This document shows positions 1 to 12,374 of a stretch of DNA of 64,000 bases, one piece after another. Origin of the DNA: Salticus scenicus (taxonomy: Eukaryota > Arthropoda > Arachnida > Araneae > Salticidae). Each line of letters opens with the position of its first letter. Position 1 is the stretch's first letter. The stretch covers positions 101,044,436-101,108,435 of the forward strand of contig OZ005662.1 in assembly GCA_963930645.1 (NCBI GenBank), read 5' to 3'. Under the pieces are notes generated by a model, which saw nothing but the letters and a program-made list of their open reading frames with translations, was not told the origin of the DNA and made no database searches. A program made the position numbers and the translations under genes.

Positions 1-1038
1 TATATATGCACAAAACTCTAATTTATAGTTTTTATTACAGATGCACAAGAATACTTTTTTTTTTATGAATTCTTATTTCGATGCATAATAAAAGATAAAG
101 ATTTATGAAAGATTTATGTTGAAATATTTTTAAGAATATCTATTAGTTATGATAGCAAGAAATGAAATAAGTATCTGACCTAGTATTTATTAATGTAGTA
201 ATATTACTTTAAATCTTTAAGGTAATAAAATCTGAATTAAAAGTTTAATCATTTATTATATTATTTAATGCATTTAGATTTAATATAATTATAATGCCTA
301 ATTTATTCTAACTAATTTAAAATCAAAGTATTGTAAAGTTAATTATATTAGTATTTCAATTGACTAAGTTTAATTGTAATAACAATATAAATAAAACTAA
401 TATCAAAACTTATTTTATTTCCCGATATCGTTTACAATCTTAATATTCAAAATAATATTAATAATTAAATTTCCAATACATAATATATATATATTTACTA
501 CATATAAAAAAGATACTGAAATTTTCATGTTTAAAAAATTAAATTCAGAATGATTTGTTTGTAATATTAAATTTGCATTAAAAACTTAATGTAAAATTAA
601 ATATTAATAATGAAGAATAATATAAAATATATAATCCTAAAATTAAATAATGTATGTAATCCTTTTATTCTCAGCTGCTGTCAAAGTCAAACATGAAATT
701 AAATTCACGTTTTCGCGTACAATACGGTTTCGCTTCTTTTCTCCGAACTCATGCGTTAATCTTGCAAACAGCCAATCAGAATTCAAGAAACGTATGACGC
801 TGCTACAGTGATTTTTAACCAGGGTTGATAGTGTGAACAGCCTAAATTTTGACTCTGTAAAACCCCGCTTTTCAAATTCCCGGGTCGTTTTGACACGGGT
901 TGAAGTTGCTTCATGTGAACGGAGCTTAACTAATGTTGAAAAAACATTTAACAGTTTCAACTGTAGATAAAAAAAACTAGGATTTGAATCTTAAAAAGGC
1001 CAAAAAACATAGCGTTCATCGTCTTTCTCAGCATTATA
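1..1038. other. AT-rich non-coding stretch, no gene seen
   Basis: Strongly AT-rich sequence with short A and T runs. The part at about 640-930 is visibly less AT-rich and carries a 105-codon open frame on the minus strand, but its translation shows no domain, motif or composition I recognise. I treat it as an unclassified repeat fragment rather than a gene. Confidence 0.5.
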
Positions 1039-1935
1039 CACTGATGGAAAAAAAAATCCCAACATCAAGAAAAAATTATTGTACAGTAATGAAATTTCAG
1101 CAATACATTTGTCTAGGTAACATATTTAATTGATTAAAGTTTCAAGATCACAGGTAGAGCCATTGGCGAGAAGAGCCATTTCAAATGTGAAATGTTGGTA
1201 CATTAGTAACCGCCAGAATTTTAAATGCAAGCATGCAAACGTGCATGCATTGGGTCGTACAGGTGTCGGATATCAGTTTGTGGGATGGAGTTCCATGCCT
1301 GTTGCACTTGGGCGGTCAATGCAGAGACGGTTAATGCTGGTTGTGGATGACGCTAGAGTTGTCGTCCAATGATGTCAAATTCGTGCTCGATTGGAGAAAG
1401 ATCTGGTGATTTAGCAGGCCAAGGCAACATATCGACACTCTGTAGAGCATGTTGGGTTACAACAGCGGTATGAGGGCGAGCGTTATCCTGTTGGAAAACA
1501 CCCCCTTGAATGCTGTTCATGAATAGCAGCACAACAGGTTGTATCACTAGACTGACGTACACATTTGTAGTCAGGGTGCGTGGGATAACCACGAGAGTGC
1601 TCCTGCTGTCATACGAAATTGCTCCCCAAACCATAACTCCAGGAGTAGGCCCTGTGTGTCTAGGCCGCAGACAGGTTGCTAGCAGACGTTCACCTGGCCT
1701 CCTTCTAACCAACACACGGCTATCACTGCGACCAAGGCAGAACCGGCTTTCATCAGAAAACACAACAGATCTCCACTCCGTCCTCCAATGAGCTCTAGCT
1801 TGACACCACTCACGTCGCAAACGGCAGTGGTTTGGAGTCAGTGGAATGCACGCTACAGGGCGTCTGGCTCGGAGCTGTTTGTAAAGATTTGTTTTTAGAT
1901 CGGTAGCAACAAATGCTGTTGTCTCGAATGATCCA
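1039..1935 (-). mobile_element. Tc1-like transposon remnant, 5'-truncated
   Basis: The left end begins CACTGATGG directly after a TA dinucleotide (1037-1038), as expected for a Tc1/mariner terminus beside its TA target. Just inside lies the 3' part of a Tc1 transposase on the minus strand. I found no matching inverted terminus near 1935, and the N-terminal DNA-binding half of the transposase is missing, so the copy is truncated on the right. The right boundary is only approximate. Confidence 0.75.
1221..1930 (-). pseudogene. Tc1-family transposase, C-terminal fragment
   Basis: Encodes the catalytic half of a Tc1-type DDE transposase, which cuts and rejoins transposon ends. Three catalytic blocks are visible in order: VVFSDESRFCLG (first Asp), GVFQQDNARPHTA (second Asp) and SPDLSPIEHEFD (terminal Glu of the DD34E type). 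The frame is open upstream to about 1930, past the first methionine-like codon. A TAG at 1353-1355 follows GRQL, but the same frame then resumes with typical Tc1 C-terminal sequence and ends at TAA (1221-1223), so this is a nonsense mutation inside the gene. Tc1 transposases are usually about 340 residues; roughly the first 100, including the paired helix-turn-helix DNA-binding region, are absent. The fragment is dead. Family assignment is firm from the catalytic motifs; the exact Tc1 subfamily is not resolved. Confidence 0.85.
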
Positions 1936-2084
1936 TTTTCATGTTTCTTTTATTAATTTATCACTGTATACAATTGATCCATTAGTAGTATCTACATAGA
2001 AAAGTGAACATTCTTCACAATGTTCTTTATTTATGTTTCTACGAAGTTAGAGTTTCTTTTGCAAATTTGGTATAACTTTGATAA

Positions 2085-2220
2085 CTATCATCCTTGGTGG
2101 CTTTTGGATTTGGCGATCAAAACGTAATGCAAAAATATACACGCAAGATGTACATTTTCATAATATGTATTGTACGAAGTATTGTTTCATATTCTTGATT
2201 GCTCTCTTAATATACCTTAT
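2085..2220 (+). repeat. Dispersed repeat, copy also at 52515-52636
   Basis: The stretch containing TTTGGCGATC, then TATTGTACGAAGTATTG and TTTCATATT, is repeated in the same order and orientation at 52515-52636. A second block shared by the two loci (around AATTAAATATGT followed by GCCAGATAAT) lies at about 3144-3190 here and 52800-52860 there. Each copy is therefore split by a different insertion: about 0.9 kb here and a MITE there. The family was not recognised. Confidence 0.55.
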
Positions 2221-2303
2221 CAAAACTAGTATGTTGTGGCCACCATGAGACTTTCTTCTATATTTTCCTATACAAATTCACTCAGTAACAATTTAAAAAA
2301 AAA

Positions 2304-2650
2304 AGTGGGACTTTGACAAAATTTTGGGTAAAATGTGAAAATTATTCTAAGTTTGTCAAAACACGGAAACCGTGGGACTTTGACAAAATTGGGGGGAAAA
2401 TGCAAAATTTGTTTAAGTTTGTCAGAACACGGAAACCGTGGGAGTTTGATAGAATTAAGGGGAGAGAAAAAGAAAAAAAAAAAAAAAGTGGGACTTTGAC
2501 AAAATTTTGGGTAAAATGTGAAAATTTGTTAAAGTTTGTCAAGACACGGAAACCGTAGGACTTTGACAAAATTAGGGGAAAAAAGCAAAAATTAGTTTAA
2601 GTTTGTCTGAACACTGAAACCGTGGGAGTTTGATAAAATTAAGGGGAGAG
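2304..2650 (+). repeat. Tandem repeat, about 67-bp unit
   Basis: Units start GTGGGACTTTGACAAAAT and contain AAGTTTGTCAAAACACGGA; about five full or partial copies occur (starts near 2304, 2371, 2438, 2487 and 2554). The third and last units end in GA/A-rich tracts, so the array has a higher-order pattern of two intact units followed by a purine-rich truncated one. It is read through by chance open frames on both strands that are not genes. Confidence 0.8.
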
Positions 2651-3135
2651 AGAGAGAGAAAAAAAAAAGATTTTTTTTCTAAGTTTTTTTTCGTAAAAAG
2701 TAAAAAAAATCGATAACTTTGTTTTAAATTATCACAGATTTATAGTTCAACCATTCGTTTTAAAGGTACTGACGAGACCTTTCGAAAGATACCCATCTTG
2801 AAAATTTTTGCCCTATATCACCCTGTTAAAAATTTAGAAAAAGCGGGATGGCAACGCAACCTGCAAGACGATTTTTACCAAAAGTTGATAGGCACTAATT
2901 TATGTCAAGGTGCAACTATATACCAATTTGTATGAAATTCTGTGCAGTAGTTCCAGAGATACAGTTGCCACAAAATTTTGTCACACACACACACACAGAC
3001 AGACATTTTCTAAAAATGGTAAAATCGTGTTCTACAGCTCTCAAAACGTGTAAATCCATCAAAAATCCGAAATCGAAAATTTTTACGAATCCAATACTTT
3101 CTTCTATTGAAGATAGAAGAAAGTAATAATAATGA
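2651..3135 (+). repeat. Dispersed repeat ending in a short hairpin
   Basis: An interspersed repeat with relatives at about 49740-50100, partly at 47060-47230 and, inverted, at about 48990-49130 and 60110-60220. Shared blocks include ATAGTTCAACCATTCGTTTT, a CACACA/CAGACAGACA tract, and a tail ATACTTTCTTCT with an inverted AGAAGAAAGTA at 3110-3125 that could form a hairpin. No coding capacity. I do not recognise the family. Confidence 0.55.
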
Positions 3136-3838
3136 TTTCCCAACTGAAATTAAATATGTTTGCCAGATAATATTGCGATTTTTCTTTCACCAAGGACGTC
3201 AGATACCAGCATCTTCACCAACTTTTACTGCTTATGAAATCTTATTTGTTTTCTTGAATCAAAGTAGTTTTCGGCTGCGTTTTGCAGGTGAGAATGGGAG
3301 ATGTGTATTTTGAATAGGATTTGATTTTTGTATTGAATAAAGGTATCAAGTTTTATTTAGTTTTGCGCTGACTTCAGAAGTTATGATTAATTGTAGTGTT
3401 ATAGGTTGTTTGGCGAAGGAAACTATTTGATAATAGGTGCAATTTACAGTTTCGTTTCATACCATTTTTTTTTTTTAATTGAATAGTAGTTGTTTTTTGG
3501 AGTCGGTTCTATTTTTTTACAAAAAGGTTTTATTGTTCTCTTTTCAGTGACAACTTATTCATATAGCAGAACATCAGAAGACGTTCGACGGCAGTTTCAC
3601 AAATCACAACTTCCAAGAGAAGTGACATAACTCAAAACATTGTTTATGTCACTAAAAAATACTTGAAATGCACCCAATGTGAACGAAAAAGTTACATCTC
3701 CATCTAGAAAGTTATCCACTGGAGAGACAGTTGTGCCAGTTTTATTCTAGTCAAGTTATTTTTAAGTTGATTTTTCTCAAATGCTGCATTTTTAAGTTGT
3801 GTCACTTTTCTTGCCTTTATCGGATGTGAGCAAAAAAC
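3136..3838. other. No gene seen
   Basis: Apart from the dispersed block at 3144-3190 there is no coding or structured sequence I can name. Poly-T run at about 3465. Confidence 0.4.
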
Positions 3839-5850
3839 TATCTATTGAATGAACATACGCTAAATTAAAAAGTCTTTAGAAATGTAAAGAACGGATACGT
3901 TGTATTCGCAACCAAAAATTCTGTTAGGCATATATATCGAACTTTACAGTGAATACGTGTCACCCGCTGCGCTGGAAATTGTGCATTGTAAAGTTCAAAC
4001 AAAGAGCAAAATGAGCAAAATATGCACTGCAGCTGACGGACAGAAGTTTCAACATTGATACTTACATACTGCTTTTACCAGTGTAGCTGCATGCGTTCAG
4101 CAGTTAGAGTGAGAACAGACTTTTGTGAGTATCCTGTAATTTGTTTATATCTTAATGAAATCATAATGAAACCTATTTCAGGCCAAGATCATTACGACAA
4201 CAAAAAAAAGTATTAAAATTAAATCATCTCGTACGAAGTTATAAGTTAACAAATTTCAACAACAACAACAATGAGAAACATGGTTTGTATTGAGAACCTC
4301 TTCCTTTATGAAGTCGGTTTAAAATGTCTACGCGTTAATCGATGTGATCGCTTACAATAACCATACTTTGAATTTTACATAGCATAAAAGTCACCCGCTA
4401 CGGTATAACATATGCTATGTCGTTCAAGTGTGCACAAAATAGGAAATTGTGAACAAAAAAAATGCGCGTTTTAAGCGTTCTGTTTTTAGCATTAATGCCT
4501 AAACTATCTTTTCTTACTAAATCGATGATGCTCTGCAATTTTACAATTCACCTTTTTCCCCTGTCTTGAACCGTTTCTGAGATAGGAACACTAACTCCAC
4601 TGTTTTCAACAAGGTGGCGCTGTAGGTGGTTAAATCGCGTAGAACATGTCCACTTTACTCTACCTACATACCACTTCTATGACTATAGCTGCGGCTGTTC
4701 AGCAGTTAAAAGAGTCGGGATTGGCGTTTTGGGCACCTTATATTTTCTTTTGATCATAAAGATATTACAGTGGGACCTATTTCAGACCAAGACCTTTACA
4801 GTTAAACAAAAAGTATCAAACTCGGATCATCTGTTCAGAAGTTATGAGCTAACAAACAAAAACAAAAAAACATAGGTTTTGAATTGAGAACCTCCTCTTT
4901 TTAGAAGTCGGTTATTTAGAGCATATCTTACGAAGTTATAAGCTTACAAACACCAACAACAACACATAGCTCGAATTAAGAACACCCTCCTTTCTGAAGT
5001 TGGTTGAAAACGACTTTGCGCTAACCGATGTGACCGCTTACAGTAACAGTACTGTGAACCACAGAGTATACGTGTCATCCGCTACGCTGCAAAGTGTGCA
5101 ACGTAGTTCAAGTGTGCACAGTGTAGGAAATTGCGTACAAACAACTGCACGTTTTAAGCGTTCTATTTTTAGCAATAATGTCTAAAAACTGTCTTTTCGT
5201 ATTAAATCGATGATGCTCTACAACTTCGTAATTAACTTTTCTCCCATTTTGAAAGCTCAAGTGTGCATAATGTAAGAAATTGCGAACAAACAAATGCACG
5301 TTTTTAGCATTGTATTTTTAGCATCAATGTCCAAACTATCTTTTCGTACTAAATCGATGATGCTCTGCAATTTTATAATTCACTTTTCCCCCCTGTCTTG
5401 AACCGTTTCCGAGATAAGAACGCTAGCATGAATGTCTAAACTATCTTTTTGTGCTAAATCGGTGATATTCTCCAACTTTGTAATTCACCTTTTTCTCTAG
5501 AACCGTTTTCGAGATAAGAACACTTACTCCACTATTTTCCATCAGGTGGCGCTGCAAGCGGTTTAACCTTGTACTGCATGGCCACTTTACTATACTTACA
5601 TACCATTTTTATCACTATAGCTGTAGCCGTTTAGCAGTTAAAAGAGTTGGGACTGATTTTTTTGGGCACCTTGTATTTTCTTTAGATCGTAAAGATATTA
5701 CAATGGGACCTATTTCAGACCAAGAAATTTTTAACAAAATAAAAAGTATCAAAATCGGAGCGTCCGTTCAGAAGTTATGAGCTAACAGAATAATAAAAAA
5801 AAAACATACGGTTTGAATTGAGAACCTTCCTTCTTTTTTGAAGTCGGTTA
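3839..5850 (+). repeat. Degenerate complex tandem array
   Basis: Several blocks recur in the same order: ACGTGTCACCCGCTRCG-like (about 3953, 4385, 5068), AAATCGATGATGCTCTGCAA-like (about 4520, 5205, 5350 and 5455), AGGTGGCGCTGYA with GTTTAACC (about 4610 and 5545), GACCTATTTCAG (about 4170, 4778 and 5706) and a unit ending TTTTGAAGTCGGTTA (about 4305, 4900 and 5840). Units are about 0.6-0.9 kb and heavily diverged, with internal duplications near 5185-5520. No open reading frame. It looks like an old array built from an interspersed element rather than a young satellite. Confidence 0.65.
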
Positions 5851-6792
5851 AAAATGAACAATCGAAACTATATGATTAGAGCTGCAATGTGCACCCCACT
5901 TTCTTTTATCATTTTATCATTGATTATTTCAGTTATCTTCCTAAAGAAAAAACGTAGACATATGTTTTCAAGTAAATCTTTTATTATTTTGTCGGTGTTA
6001 ACCCAAGCCACTAATATTCTGTTTCGTTTTAAATATCTGTAAGATCATAGGTTTTATAAACATACGGACTTCAAATCCTTATAGTAAGTAATTTTTCAAT
6101 GTGTATCATTAGTAAAAATTGAACAGCAAAAACTTATACGTAAGTTGAAATATTCTTTTTTTAAACTTCTCTGTTTCTAAACTAAGTCACCTTTGCTTAG
6201 TATGCAGTGACTATAGAAGAGACTAAAATATGATTTTAGATGTAATTGCAGAAGAATTAGTCATTGAAATGAACATAATTAATTTTAAATGCATGTATTT
6301 TTTTAAATGTGTGTAATAGCATTTATTTTGTTTTTTTGTTTTCAACTTTGCTCTTCTTAAAATATAACGTGTTATAAATTTCACTTTTTTTAAAAATGTT
6401 TTAATGTTGTATTATGATGTTTTAGGCAATTACAAACGTGGAAATAGTTTGATTATTATTGAATTCAAATGATTTTAAAAAGATATTTTTAGAAAATGGC
6501 TTTTATAAATAACATCATAAAAAATTTATTATGTATTTTTTAATGTAAATGTCAGTTTAAATTTCCCGAATAACTTTTAACGGATTTATTTATATAACAT
6601 AGATTTCCCTATAATCCTAAAGTGACAGTGATAATTTTTAATCAAACTTAAATTCATCTGTAAAATCTTTTTGTTGAAAATTAATTTCTTATAAAGAACA
6701 TAGAGAAAGTAAGACACAAATAAAACAAATTAAAAAACATGCTTTTATTTCAAAACGTACTAAAAACTACAATTAGCGGATGTGGATAATAT
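5851..6792. other. AT-rich, no gene seen
   Basis: No recognisable coding sequence, terminal repeat or tandem array. A 62-codon open frame starting at 5854 is hydrophobic by base composition alone. Confidence 0.4.
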
Positions 6793-6794
6793 TA

Positions 6795-6952
6795 CACTGT
6801 TAAAAAAAAAAAATGCAACTGCTGCCAGAAATTCTGTGTAATTTGAGAAAAAAGTCGTAACTTACCGAATAATTACGTTGACAAAACGTATTTTTCTGTA
6901 ACTTACACAAAATTTCTGGCAGCAAAGTTGCATTTTTTTTTTTTTAACAGTG
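6795..6952. mobile_element. CACTG-ended palindromic MITE (158 bp)
   Basis: Termini are CACTGTTAAAA and its complement TTTTAACAGTG, flanked by TA on both sides (6793-6794 and 6953-6954). The arms share TGCAACT, CTGCCAGAAATT and a TGTAATTT-type block before a central loop. The TA duplication and lack of coding capacity point to a non-autonomous Tc1/mariner-type MITE. Relatives are at 51840-52139, 51944-52093, 52149-52317, 52632-52778 and 58963-59111. Confidence 0.85.
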
Positions 6953-7017
6953 TACATGTATGCAAAACTTCCGTTCAATCTATTGGTAGGAAGTAAGTTA
7001 AAATTCGAAAACAAATT

Positions 7018-8030
7018 TTAAACTACAGTTTGAAGGTCCAGGCCCTTCGCCTCCCCTTCAAGTCTGTTACTGCTTGAGCATGTATTTTCGTCGGAATTAT
7101 ACAAGTATGCAAAATTTCAGCTCATTCGGACGACAGAAAATGGGTTAAAATTCGAAAACAAATTTTAAACTACAGTTTGAAGGTCCAGGCCAGTCTGTTA
7201 CTGCTTGAGCATGTATTGTCGTCAGAATTATACATGTATGAAAAATTTCAGCTCATTCGGACGACAGAAAATGGGTTAAAATTCGAAAACAAATTTTAAA
7301 CTACAGTTTGAAGGTCCAGGCCCTTCTCCACCCCTTCCAGTCTGTTACTGCTTGAGCATGTATTTTCGTCGGAATTATACATGTATGCAAAATTTCAGCT
7401 CATTCTGATGACAGAAAATGGGTTAAAATTCGAAAACAAATATTAAACTACAGTTTGAAGATCGAGGCCCTTCTCCTCCCCTTCCAGTCTGTTACTGCTT
7501 GAGCATGTATTGTCGTCGGAATTATACATGTATGCGAAATTTCAGCCCATTCGGACGACAGAAAATGGGTTAAAATTCGAAAACAAATTTTAAACTACAG
7601 TTTGAAGGTCCAGGCCCTTCTCCCCCCCCCTTCCACTCTGTTACTGCTTGAGCATGTATTGTCGTCGGAATTATACATGTATGCGAAATTTCAGCCCATT
7701 CGGACGACAGAAAATGGGTTAAAATTCGAAAACAAATTTTAAACTACAGTTTGAAGGTCGAGGCCCTTCTCCTCCCCTTCCAGTCTGTTACTGCTTGAGC
7801 ATGTATTTTCGTCGGAATTATACATGTATGCAAAATTTCAGCTCATTCTGACGGCAGAAAATGGGTTAAAATTTGAAAACAAATTTTGAACTGAGGGGAT
7901 TTGTGTTGGGGGTCCAGGACTCTCAGACCTCTACCCCTAATTCTGTTACTATTTGAGTATGCATTTTAATCCGAATTATATATGTATGCGAGATTTCAGC
8001 GCAATCGAATGACAGGAAGTAGGTGAAAAT
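7018..8030 (+). repeat. 147-bp satellite array
   Basis: A block AACTACAGTTTGAAGGTC recurs at 7021, 7168, 7299, 7446, 7593 and 7742, with a degenerate copy at 7889. Spacings are 147, 131, 147, 147, 149 and 147. The short interval lacks about 16 bp of a pyrimidine tract (CCCTTCTCCACCCC). Each unit also contains CTGTTACTGCTTGAGCATG, GTCGGAATTATACATG and CGACAGAAAATGGGTTAAAA. Units look highly similar until a diverged final copy at 7889-8030. Confidence 0.9.
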
Positions 8031-8120
8031 TTATTTCTTTGACCCACACAATATATTATATTTTGACCCACACAAATTCAAAGCTAAATAAAAGCATATG
8101 CAAATAGTTTCTTTCTTATG

Positions 8121-8122
<2 letters not shown>

Positions 8123-8173
<51 letters not shown>
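8123..8173 (+). repeat. (ATT)n microsatellite
   Basis: Uninterrupted ATT/TTA trinucleotide run of about 17 units. A second, shorter ATT run lies at about 8290-8320. Confidence 0.95.
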
Positions 8174-8174
<1 letters not shown>

Positions 8175-9159
8175 TTTTACAGAAAAGCATATTGTAGGCA
8201 TTTTTGTTTTAAATTCTTTAAATGAGTAACATTGTGTATTTATTAAGTTATTTTTAAAACGCTAATTTTCTTTTTCTTTTTCTACCTATTGTTATTATTA
8301 TTATTATTATTATTATATTTACTTTCATATTAATATAAAATACATTTCAGGTTTTTCTTTCTTTTACAATGTGTTAATGGAATTATAACACAATACAGTT
8401 TTACAATATAATTATTTTGTCGTTTGAATATGTTTTCTCACATAAATAAATGAAACATTTCTAATATTTCTCTTATATATAATAGGCTGTTCACTTTTAC
8501 TGAAGAATTGATAAAAAAGCGGTTTATTGCAAAGTTTTACTACGCAGTAACATTTCATAGGATATATATTAATCAATCAGCGTTCCCCTCCCCCTCCCCA
8601 CATGATTTCAAAATTTGATATTTTTATGAATTTATTTACTTTCCTGCATTAAAAAGAATCTAATTTATGTAACAATTTATTTAAACTTTTTTTTTTTTTT
8701 TTTACTTTACTTAAAATACAACAACAACAATATTAAAAAATAACTCGATGTTTAATACGTTGTTTATTTTATGTTATGCTTTACAAATATCTTCTCTAGC
8801 ACAGAAAACTGACATAATGTGTTAGTTGAATAACGAAGTTAATACCTATCATGTAACAACTATGTTACAGAGATTATTACTCAGTGACACTTGTAAGATA
8901 TTGCATTGAAAATGAACTGATTATAATTTAATTTTTTAATGTTTATAACGAATAAATTTTACCTTTAGCTATGTTGGAATAACTTTCGAAAAAATAAATA
9001 AAATTTGTAATCTTTTTTTTTTTTTTTTTTTTTTGTATTTGATATTTAGGTTACATATTTTGTTTTATATTTAACTTGAATTAATATTCTTGATCCACAA
9101 CTGGATAAAATATTATCAAATATATGTGGCATTATCTATAGTGTATTCTAATGCTAGTT
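8174..9159. other. AT-rich, no gene seen
   Basis: Low-complexity sequence with T runs at about 8689-8703 and 9010-9034. No coding sequence or paired termini seen. Confidence 0.4.
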
Positions 9160-9843
9160 TTTGAAACATATAAAACTAGCTAGCATAGGGATACAATTCT
9201 CCATCGCATATTATTTATTTTCATATATTTATACCATATGTCAAACTATACTTGTGATAAGAGTAATGAACACGCTAATGCAGGTCGATCGGACACGAAA
9301 TACCCCAGTTACCCTTCCTCATTTCGATACATTTAGGTTGTCTTAATTTGCTGATTAATCTCATTAGGATCAGTCTCGTACTTTAGTTTTCAAGTAATAC
9401 CATATATTTTCATTGTTATAATAATCATAGATCAGTTTCATTTGAAGTATTGTCCTCTTCTGCTATATTATGTAAATACTTTGTTTCGAATAATTTTGAA
9501 ACATATTAAAGTAGCTGGCATAGGGATACAGTTCTCTATCGTATATTATTTATTTTCATATATTTATACCATATGTCAGACTATACTTGTGATAAGAGTA
9601 ATGAACATGCTAATGCAGGTCAATCGGACACGAAATACCCCAGTCCAGTAAGTTACCCTTCCTCATTTCGATACATTTAGGGTGTCTTAATTTGCTGATT
9701 TAACCTCATTAGGATCAGTCTCGTATTTTAGTTTTCAAGCAATACTATATAGTTTCATTGTTATAATAATCATAAACCAGTTTCATTTGAAGTATTGTCC
9801 TCTTCTGCTATATTATGTAAATACTTTGTTTCGAATAATTTTA
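9160..9843 (+). repeat. Direct duplication, about 340-bp unit, two copies
   Basis: The block beginning TTTGAAACATATAAAACTAGC at about 9160 recurs at about 9495. Each copy contains ACTATACTTGTGATAAGAGT, TCGGACACGAAATACCCCAG and CATTTGAAGTATTGTCCTCT. The second copy carries a small insertion (CAGTCCAGTAAG at about 9642). Matching short open frames in both units arise from the duplication and show no known domain. No element termini were recognised. Confidence 0.8.
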
Positions 9844-9982
9844 AGAAGCTAAAAAGATTTTTTTGAAGTAGAATATCGATATTTTGTAATGTCGATAAAT
9901 GCAAGTACAATACAATAAATGACAGTACAATAAATGCTATTTCAAAACTAGTGAGACATTTTTATAATGAAAGTAATCATTA

Positions 9983-10679
9983 CTAGCAAACCCGTGCGAA
10001 ATGTTCGCATTTTATTTCTTTTCTTATTTACCTTTGAAATTTGAAACTCATAAATATTACACCAATTTTAACACCTAATTAAATTTTTAATTTACCAGAC
10101 GCCTTTTTTTTTTTTTTTTAAGAATGAAATTAATATTGTGCAGTAGTGAAATTAAAATCATTCAAAGAAAAGTTTTAAAGTAAAATTCATGGTTGATGAC
10201 CCAGTTTTCATACTTCCGCAACCTCTACAGATTTAGTACAGGATCCCTTTAATGACATTTAATTTTTTGTCGCCATGTTGGCGATCACTTTTAATTAATT
10301 TATTTTGGCATATTTTTTTGAGGGGGAAAATAAACTAATTCCTTTTTTGATTATACTTTTAATGATTTCATTCTTTATTCAATTTACGATACAAATTCAT
10401 ATTCTGTATATATCTTTAGAGTATTGCTATGTTTAAAACGGCACTTGCAGAGATTCTTAAGATGCAAATTTTTAAAATACATTTTTCCATAAAATAATCT
10501 CATCAGAAAATGTCGTCATTTTTTCTTATTAGATCATTGAGCTGAGTTCGCGAGCTTAATTATTGTCTGTTTATGAATATTGTTCTTTAACCTTGCATGT
10601 TTTATTAATTACATGTATATCGCATCATTTCGGCAAAATATAATCGTAACTGGTCTACGTTAGAGAAATATTATATAGA
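9983..10679 (-). mobile_element. Short non-autonomous Helitron
   Basis: Read on the minus strand the element starts TCTATATAATATTTC (at 10679) and ends with a hairpin TGCGAA-ATG-TTCGCA, then ACGGGTTTGCTAG, then host T. The base before TC is A and the base after CTAG is T, matching Helitron insertion between A and T. There is no Rep/helicase coding sequence. The 3' hairpin plus CTAG end is the strongest part of the call; the 5' end depends on the TCTATATA motif. Confidence 0.65.
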
Positions 10680-11739
10680 TAATGCACGTTTACGCGAAAT
10701 TGTGTCTTACCTATTCTGTCATCTTAAAAAAAAAAAAAAAAAAAAAATCGTAAATTAAAAATATTTACAAAGTTGTCAAAATAGAATGGTGTAATTTATT
10801 AGGGATTAAGTTGCTATTATAAATGATATTTTAAAACTGATCCAATCTTTTGACAATCACTCATTCTTGAATTAATGCATGCACAAACTACCAAACTAAA
10901 AAAGAAATATACTAACAAACAAATTAACTGACTATCAAACTAACAAACGGACTAACTTACAAACATATGTTTTTTGTAATTACAGGATTCTTCACACCTC
11001 AAAATGTATTAAAACGTTAAAAAACCTAAGTCAAAGATTTTCAGGGAACCCCTATGTTTCTTATATATGTTGTATGATAGAGAACTAAAAGTTTATTTAC
11101 GTTATATGCCGCCGTAATTTCTTCTTATATTTTGCATTTCTTAATTTATTTTACGCTTTACTCATCAAAAATTCAACAACTGGATTACAAATACTTCCTT
11201 TCCCAAACTATGGAAATTTTCTTTGTTGTGTTTAAGGTGCCTGCTTGCCTACCTTTAAAATGCAATTTTCTGTCAAAGTTCCGATTTTCTGTTTTTGGTT
11301 TAGTATTAAAGCCTGACATTTTAGCTTTCTAATTCAGTTTGAATTTTGTTTCTATCTTGCTTAGAACTTGAGTTACAGGCATTTTAATATTAGTCCCTCG
11401 CATGTTTTCGAAACCGGAAGTGACCGGAAATGATTGTTTACATAAATGTTTTACACTCAATATAAGCATCAAAATTTGTTACTGCATATAAAATGAATAT
11501 ATATATATATAAACCTTTGAAATAAATCAGGAACTTATTAAAATTATTTTTTATTTAATAGGTTAAATCTGGTTTTTAATTACGTTTCCTGCTTTTTCTG
11601 AAAATGAGATTTTTAACATTTTGCTTTATCGCAAAACATCATAACTCCAAAAGTTATAATTGAAACTTTATGAAACTTTGACAAAATACTCTAGAGGAGT
11701 TGTTTTAGGGATTGAACTACAACAATAAATCTAGCTAAT

Positions 11740-11770
<31 letters not shown>

Positions 11771-12105
11771 TTTTGTCGATAGAAGTTATGAACTGTCATG
11801 TATATTCATCATTTTTTCAGCATGTAAAAATGTTATCGTCTCTAAAATATTAAATAACATGGTTATAGTTTTTAAAGTAGTTCACTCCCTTAAGGACCTT
11901 TCAATAATTGAAATAAAATTTACAGAACAAAAATATCTATCTTTAAATTTGCCTTATGATGTTTTGAAAAGGTGCTTTTTTTTTCAAATTTTATGTATAT
12001 TTTCAGCCTAAATATCAACATATTTTTAAATTTGCATATTTTTTCATGTTACTCACTGTTTTTAACTATAATCTATTATGCAATGCACATAAATAGAAAA
12101 TTTTC

Positions 12106-12141
<36 letters not shown>

Positions 12142-12338
12142 CCTTCGACAGTAGGCAGGGCCCTTAAAAGGTATTTTCTGAAAACATACAAGTCAGAATT
12201 TTTTTTTTTTTTTTTTAACATTAAATGAAGATACTTTTATTGATGTATAAAATTCCCAGAATGTTCCTTATTTTAATGAACATATCTCGCACACATTGCT
12301 TACCGCACTTAGTCTACGATTTTCAGCTCTAAAAGTAT

Positions 12339-12374
<36 letters not shown>

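Noticed and set aside
643..960. 105-codon open frame on the minus strand
   Set aside because: No recognisable domain, no supporting context; likely a chance frame in a less AT-rich repeat fragment.
1510..1791. 93-codon frame opposite the Tc1 transposase
   Set aside because: It is the antisense shadow of the transposase fragment, whose catalytic motifs fix the true strand.
2313..2569. Overlapping frames on both strands with repeated peptide blocks
   Set aside because: Produced by the 67-bp tandem repeat; a repeat unit near a multiple of three gives periodic peptides without selection.
7018..8030. CRISPR-like array
   Set aside because: Units are contiguous 147-bp repeats without variable spacers, in a eukaryotic context.
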